Shown: positions 61,817-64,000 of the stretch, piece after piece
How the letters are laid out: every line of letters starts with the position of its first letter
Position numbering within the stretch: the first letter of the stretch is position 1
Source of the DNA: Calditrichia bacterium
Lineage (GTDB): Bacteria > Calditrichota > Calditrichia > Calditrichales > J004
Direction: 5' to 3'
Assembly: GCA_020635035.1 (NCBI GenBank)
Contig: JACKAO010000001.1
Coordinates: 62,001 to 126,000 of the forward strand
Length of the DNA stretch: 64,000 nucleotides
Program-made: the position numbers and the translations under genes
The notes under the pieces: generated by a model
What the model saw: the letters and a program-made list of their open reading frames with translations, nothing else
What the model was told of the DNA's origin: nothing
Databases searched by the model: none

Positions 61817-63942
61817 CCTACAAAAGAAGATTTATTACCGGAATCCTTATCATTCTGGTTGTACCCTTATCATCCGTTATTCTCGGCACCCTTGGGTTTT
61901 GGCTGCAATTAGGTCCGGATGATAAAACTTTTCTGTTTACTCTTATTGACCATAACCGGATTTATATCTTTTTAAGTTTTCTGATTTTTACAGGCATACT
62001 TGGCTATATCGCAAAGTGGATGCTGTTCCAGTATTTTATTCCATTGCAAAAGCTGGCGGAAGATGCCGGGATTCTCAAAAGTGCGGAACGCTTGTATACG
62101 ATTGAAACCAAAGGTGCAAAAGAACTCAAACAATTAGCTGTTATTCTTAGCCGGCATGCCTATGAAATTAAAGAACTGAGAGAGAACATTAATGAGAAAA
62201 TCCGCCAGGCAAAGAACGATCTTGAAGAAGAAAAGAACATCCTTACATCCCTGGTTTCAGAATTAAATGATGCCATTATAATTTGTAATAATGACGGGAA
62301 AATTGTGCTGTTTAATCATCATGCCTATCAGCTGTGTGATGATCCAGATGCGGATGATTTTCAAAACCGTATTGGAATTGGCAGGTCATTTTTTAAAATT
62401 ATACCATCAGAAATAATCAGGCATGCACTGGAAGAAATCGATCATAAGTTTCGTCAGGGTCAGCAAAATGCATACACACAATTAGTATATCCTTTACCAT
62501 CACGTGTTTCTGCACGAATTCGTATCATTCCTGTTTCAAAAGGCAAAGAAAAGATTGGTTTCATTGTAATCATGCACGATATCACTGCTGAACTGGACAA
62601 AGACCTGAAAAGACATGAGATGGTTGAAAGTTTAATCGATACAACCCGCTCGTCTGTTGCAGGAATCCGGGCGGCCATTGAGAGTATCATTTCTTACAAT
62701 GAGATGCAGGAAGAACAACGTGTGCGCTTTAACAATGTTATTCTTGAAGAAGCAAAGCGCCTCGGTGCTTTTGTTAATGAGACTATCGCAAACTACAAGG
62801 ATTATTTTAAGCTTAACTGGCCGATGGAACAGATTGAAGGGCAGAGCCTGCTGAACCTGCTGCATCTGTATTCTAAAACAATTTCTGATTTAAAGCTTGA
62901 AGTGAAAGATCCGGAAAATGGTATTTGGGTGTCTGTTGAGAATTTTTCATTTATTATTACAGTGCTTTACTTACTCAGGCAAATCAGTACAATAGCTCAA
63001 AATACGATTTCTTTAGAGCTAAATAATGAAAACAATTTCATGTACCTTGACATACTTTGGAAAGACGGTATTCTAAACCATGACCAATTTAATCAGATAC
63101 TCGCTAATCCTGTTGATCTGAATAATGTAGAATTACCGTTCTCGGCTAATGATGTTATTCAACGTCATAATGCCCGGATCTGGTTAAACCTATCCGAAAA
63201 TAATTTACACAGCATCCGGATAATGCTAAGAGCTGCAGATGCGGTTACTGAATCTGTAAAGAAAAAACAGATAATTTATGGAGCGCGTCCGGAGTTTTAT
63301 GATTTTGATTTATTTACAAGTGATAATCTGGATGAAGAATGGGAAACCAGGCGTTTAGCTTCGTTACGGTTTGTTGTTTTTGATCTTGAGACAACAGGGC
63401 TGAATCCGTCGGATGGTGATGAAATAATTTCAATCGGTGCTGTAACAATTGTTAACGGTAAAATTCTTTCGGATCGTTACGAAAGGCTTGTGAACCCAAG
63501 GAGAAAACTTAACAAGGTAACAACTGAGATTACCGGGATTAGTGATGCCATGCTGCAGGATCAGCCTGCATTAGACAAAGTAATGCCTTCTTTTCACGCT
63601 TATTGTGAAGATGCAGTAATGGTAGCACATAATGCTGCTTTTGATATGCGTTTTTTAAAACTGAAGGAGAAACAGCTGGGTTTCAGATTCGATCAGCCGG
63701 TTCTTGATACCTTATTGCTTTCAGCTTCTGTGCACGTTACCCAGGAAAGTCATAGCCTGGATGCAATTGCCGAACGTTTTGGTTTAACTATTAACGGCCG
63801 GCATACCGCCCTTGGTGATGCGCAGGTAACTGCGGAAATACTGCTGAAACTCTTGCCGGTCATGCAGGAAAAAGGAATTACCAATCTGCAGCAGGCCTAC
63901 CAGGCATCAAAAAAAACTTATTACGCCAGGATAAAATATTAA
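61813..63942 (+). CDS. Degenerate sensor-kinase fused to a DnaQ-type 3'-5' exonuclease
   Basis: This is a 709-aa fusion. Two membrane helices (~residues 9-30 and 45-65) are followed by a coiled coil, a PAS domain (~145-255), a helical region like a DHp domain (~270-320) but with no HE(L/F)RTP histidine, a weak ATPase-like region (~360-490), and a DEDDh exonuclease (~518-695). The exonuclease has VFDLETTG (Asp524, Glu526), EITGISDAML, VMVAHNAAFDMRFL and HTALGDAQVTAEIL. It likely degrades or proofreads nucleic acid, or uses the fold to bind; its link to the sensor is unproven. Similar exonuclease genes near acetate regulatory systems are known in Gammaproteobacteria. It overlaps the response regulator by 4 nt. 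Confidence 0.9.
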   Translation: MTYKRRFITGILIILVVPLSSVILGTLGFWLQLGPDDKTFLFTLIDHNRIYIFLSFLIFTGILGYIAKWMLFQYFIPLQKLAEDAGILKSAERLYTIETKGAKELKQLAVILSRHAYEIKELRENINEKIRQAKNDLEEEKNILTSLVSELNDAIIICNNDGKIVLFNHHAYQLCDDPDADDFQNRIGIGRSFFKIIPSEIIRHALEEIDHKFRQGQQNAYTQLVYPLPSRVSARIRIIPVSKGKEKIGFIVIMHDITAELDKDLKRHEMVESLIDTTRSSVAGIRAAIESIISYNEMQEEQRVRFNNVILEEAKRLGAFVNETIANYKDYFKLNWPMEQIEGQSLLNLLHLYSKTISDLKLEVKDPENGIWVSVENFSFIITVLYLLRQISTIAQNTISLELNNENNFMYLDILWKDGILNHDQFNQILANPVDLNNVELPFSANDVIQRHNARIWLNLSENNLHSIRIMLRAADAVTESVKKKQIIYGARPEFYDFDLFTSDNLDEEWETRRLASLRFVVFDLETTGLNPSDGDEIISIGAVTIVNGKILSDRYERLVNPRRKLNKVTTEITGISDAMLQDQPALDKVMPSFHAYCEDAVMVAHNAAFDMRFLKLKEKQLGFRFDQPVLDTLLLSASVHVTQESHSLDAIAERFGLTINGRHTALGDAQVTAEILLKLLPVMQEKGITNLQQAYQASKKTYYARIKY

Positions 63943-64000
63943 GGGATTGAGTTTAGAACCACTACCTTACTCAATAATTATTAGAAAGACCAATCGGTCG

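Overview
The window looks like chromosome from a Gram-negative, outer-membrane-bearing bacterium of the Fibrobacterota-Chlorobiota-Bacteroidota (FCB) type. Calditrichota-like lineages are my best guess, but this is inference. The reasons are: a type IX secretion C-terminal sorting domain with the NYPNPFNP signature (37209-38867), two TonB-dependent receptors with N-terminal carboxypeptidase-regulatory domains, several lipoproteins, low to moderate G+C, a Bacteroidota-style carotenoid set (CrtI, CrtB, CrtZ, CrtYcd-type cyclase), and Tat-exported HybA-type hydrogenase parts. I see no phage, IS element, CRISPR array or rRNA. Three tRNA genes are present: Arg-ACG, Ser-CGA and Ser-GGA.

Layout. 1-4575: the end of a membrane-bound NiFe hydrogenase operon (small subunit, HybA, HybB) with no large subunit after HybB, followed by a small membrane protein and an extended SDR protein. 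4598-13865: metabolic and housekeeping genes, including an aldo/keto reductase, a lipoprotein GH13 glycosidase, an FAD oxidoreductase next to an SUI1/eIF1-like factor, pyrophosphatase, an AP2-like protein, an M29-like peptidase coupled to a short Rho, and a TSUP exporter. 13870-17689: a lipoprotein, cold-shock protein, tRNAs, TadA, an FAD monooxygenase and MsrB. 17792-29425: a large phosphate block, phoB-phoR then pstS-pstC-pstA-pstB-phoU-M28 peptidase-second pstS. 29616-34149: small membrane, HEAT-like and DUF proteins. 34274-38867: a TonB receptor plus a T9SS-type secreted protein. 39034-42120: a family 21-like glycosyltransferase with a truncated duplicate, and a GH1 glycosidase. 42281-46669: a second PhoB/PhoR pair, a DUF3108 protein and a YheT-like hydrolase. 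46671-53960: a carotenoid operon ending in a TonB receptor, divergent from a CarH/LitR-type B12-binding photoreceptor regulator. 54015-58297: a thioredoxin-fold protein, PLP dehydratase, DUF2062 protein, and a persulfide dioxygenase-rhodanese with a TSUP exporter. 58486-63942: a CbrA/CrbS-like transporter-kinase fusion, its response regulator, and a degenerate kinase fused to a DnaQ-type exonuclease.

How the genes work together. The clearest systems are regulatory. First, three promoters (pstS, the second phoB, and the 34274 TonB receptor) share a direct-repeat element of form TNTAACA-N4-TNTAACA, placed exactly 9 nt upstream of a -10-like hexamer. This is the geometry of a PhoB box and ties the outer-membrane receptor, the secreted T9SS protein and a second two-component pair into one phosphate-starvation regulon. 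Second, the carH-crtI divergent region carries 9-bp tandem repeats (core AAAACGCT) just downstream of both promoters, consistent with a light-sensitive repressor that blocks both genes. Third, the last operon couples a solute-sensing kinase to an exonuclease carrying a ruined kinase core. I ran no database searches; family names come from motifs read in the translations.
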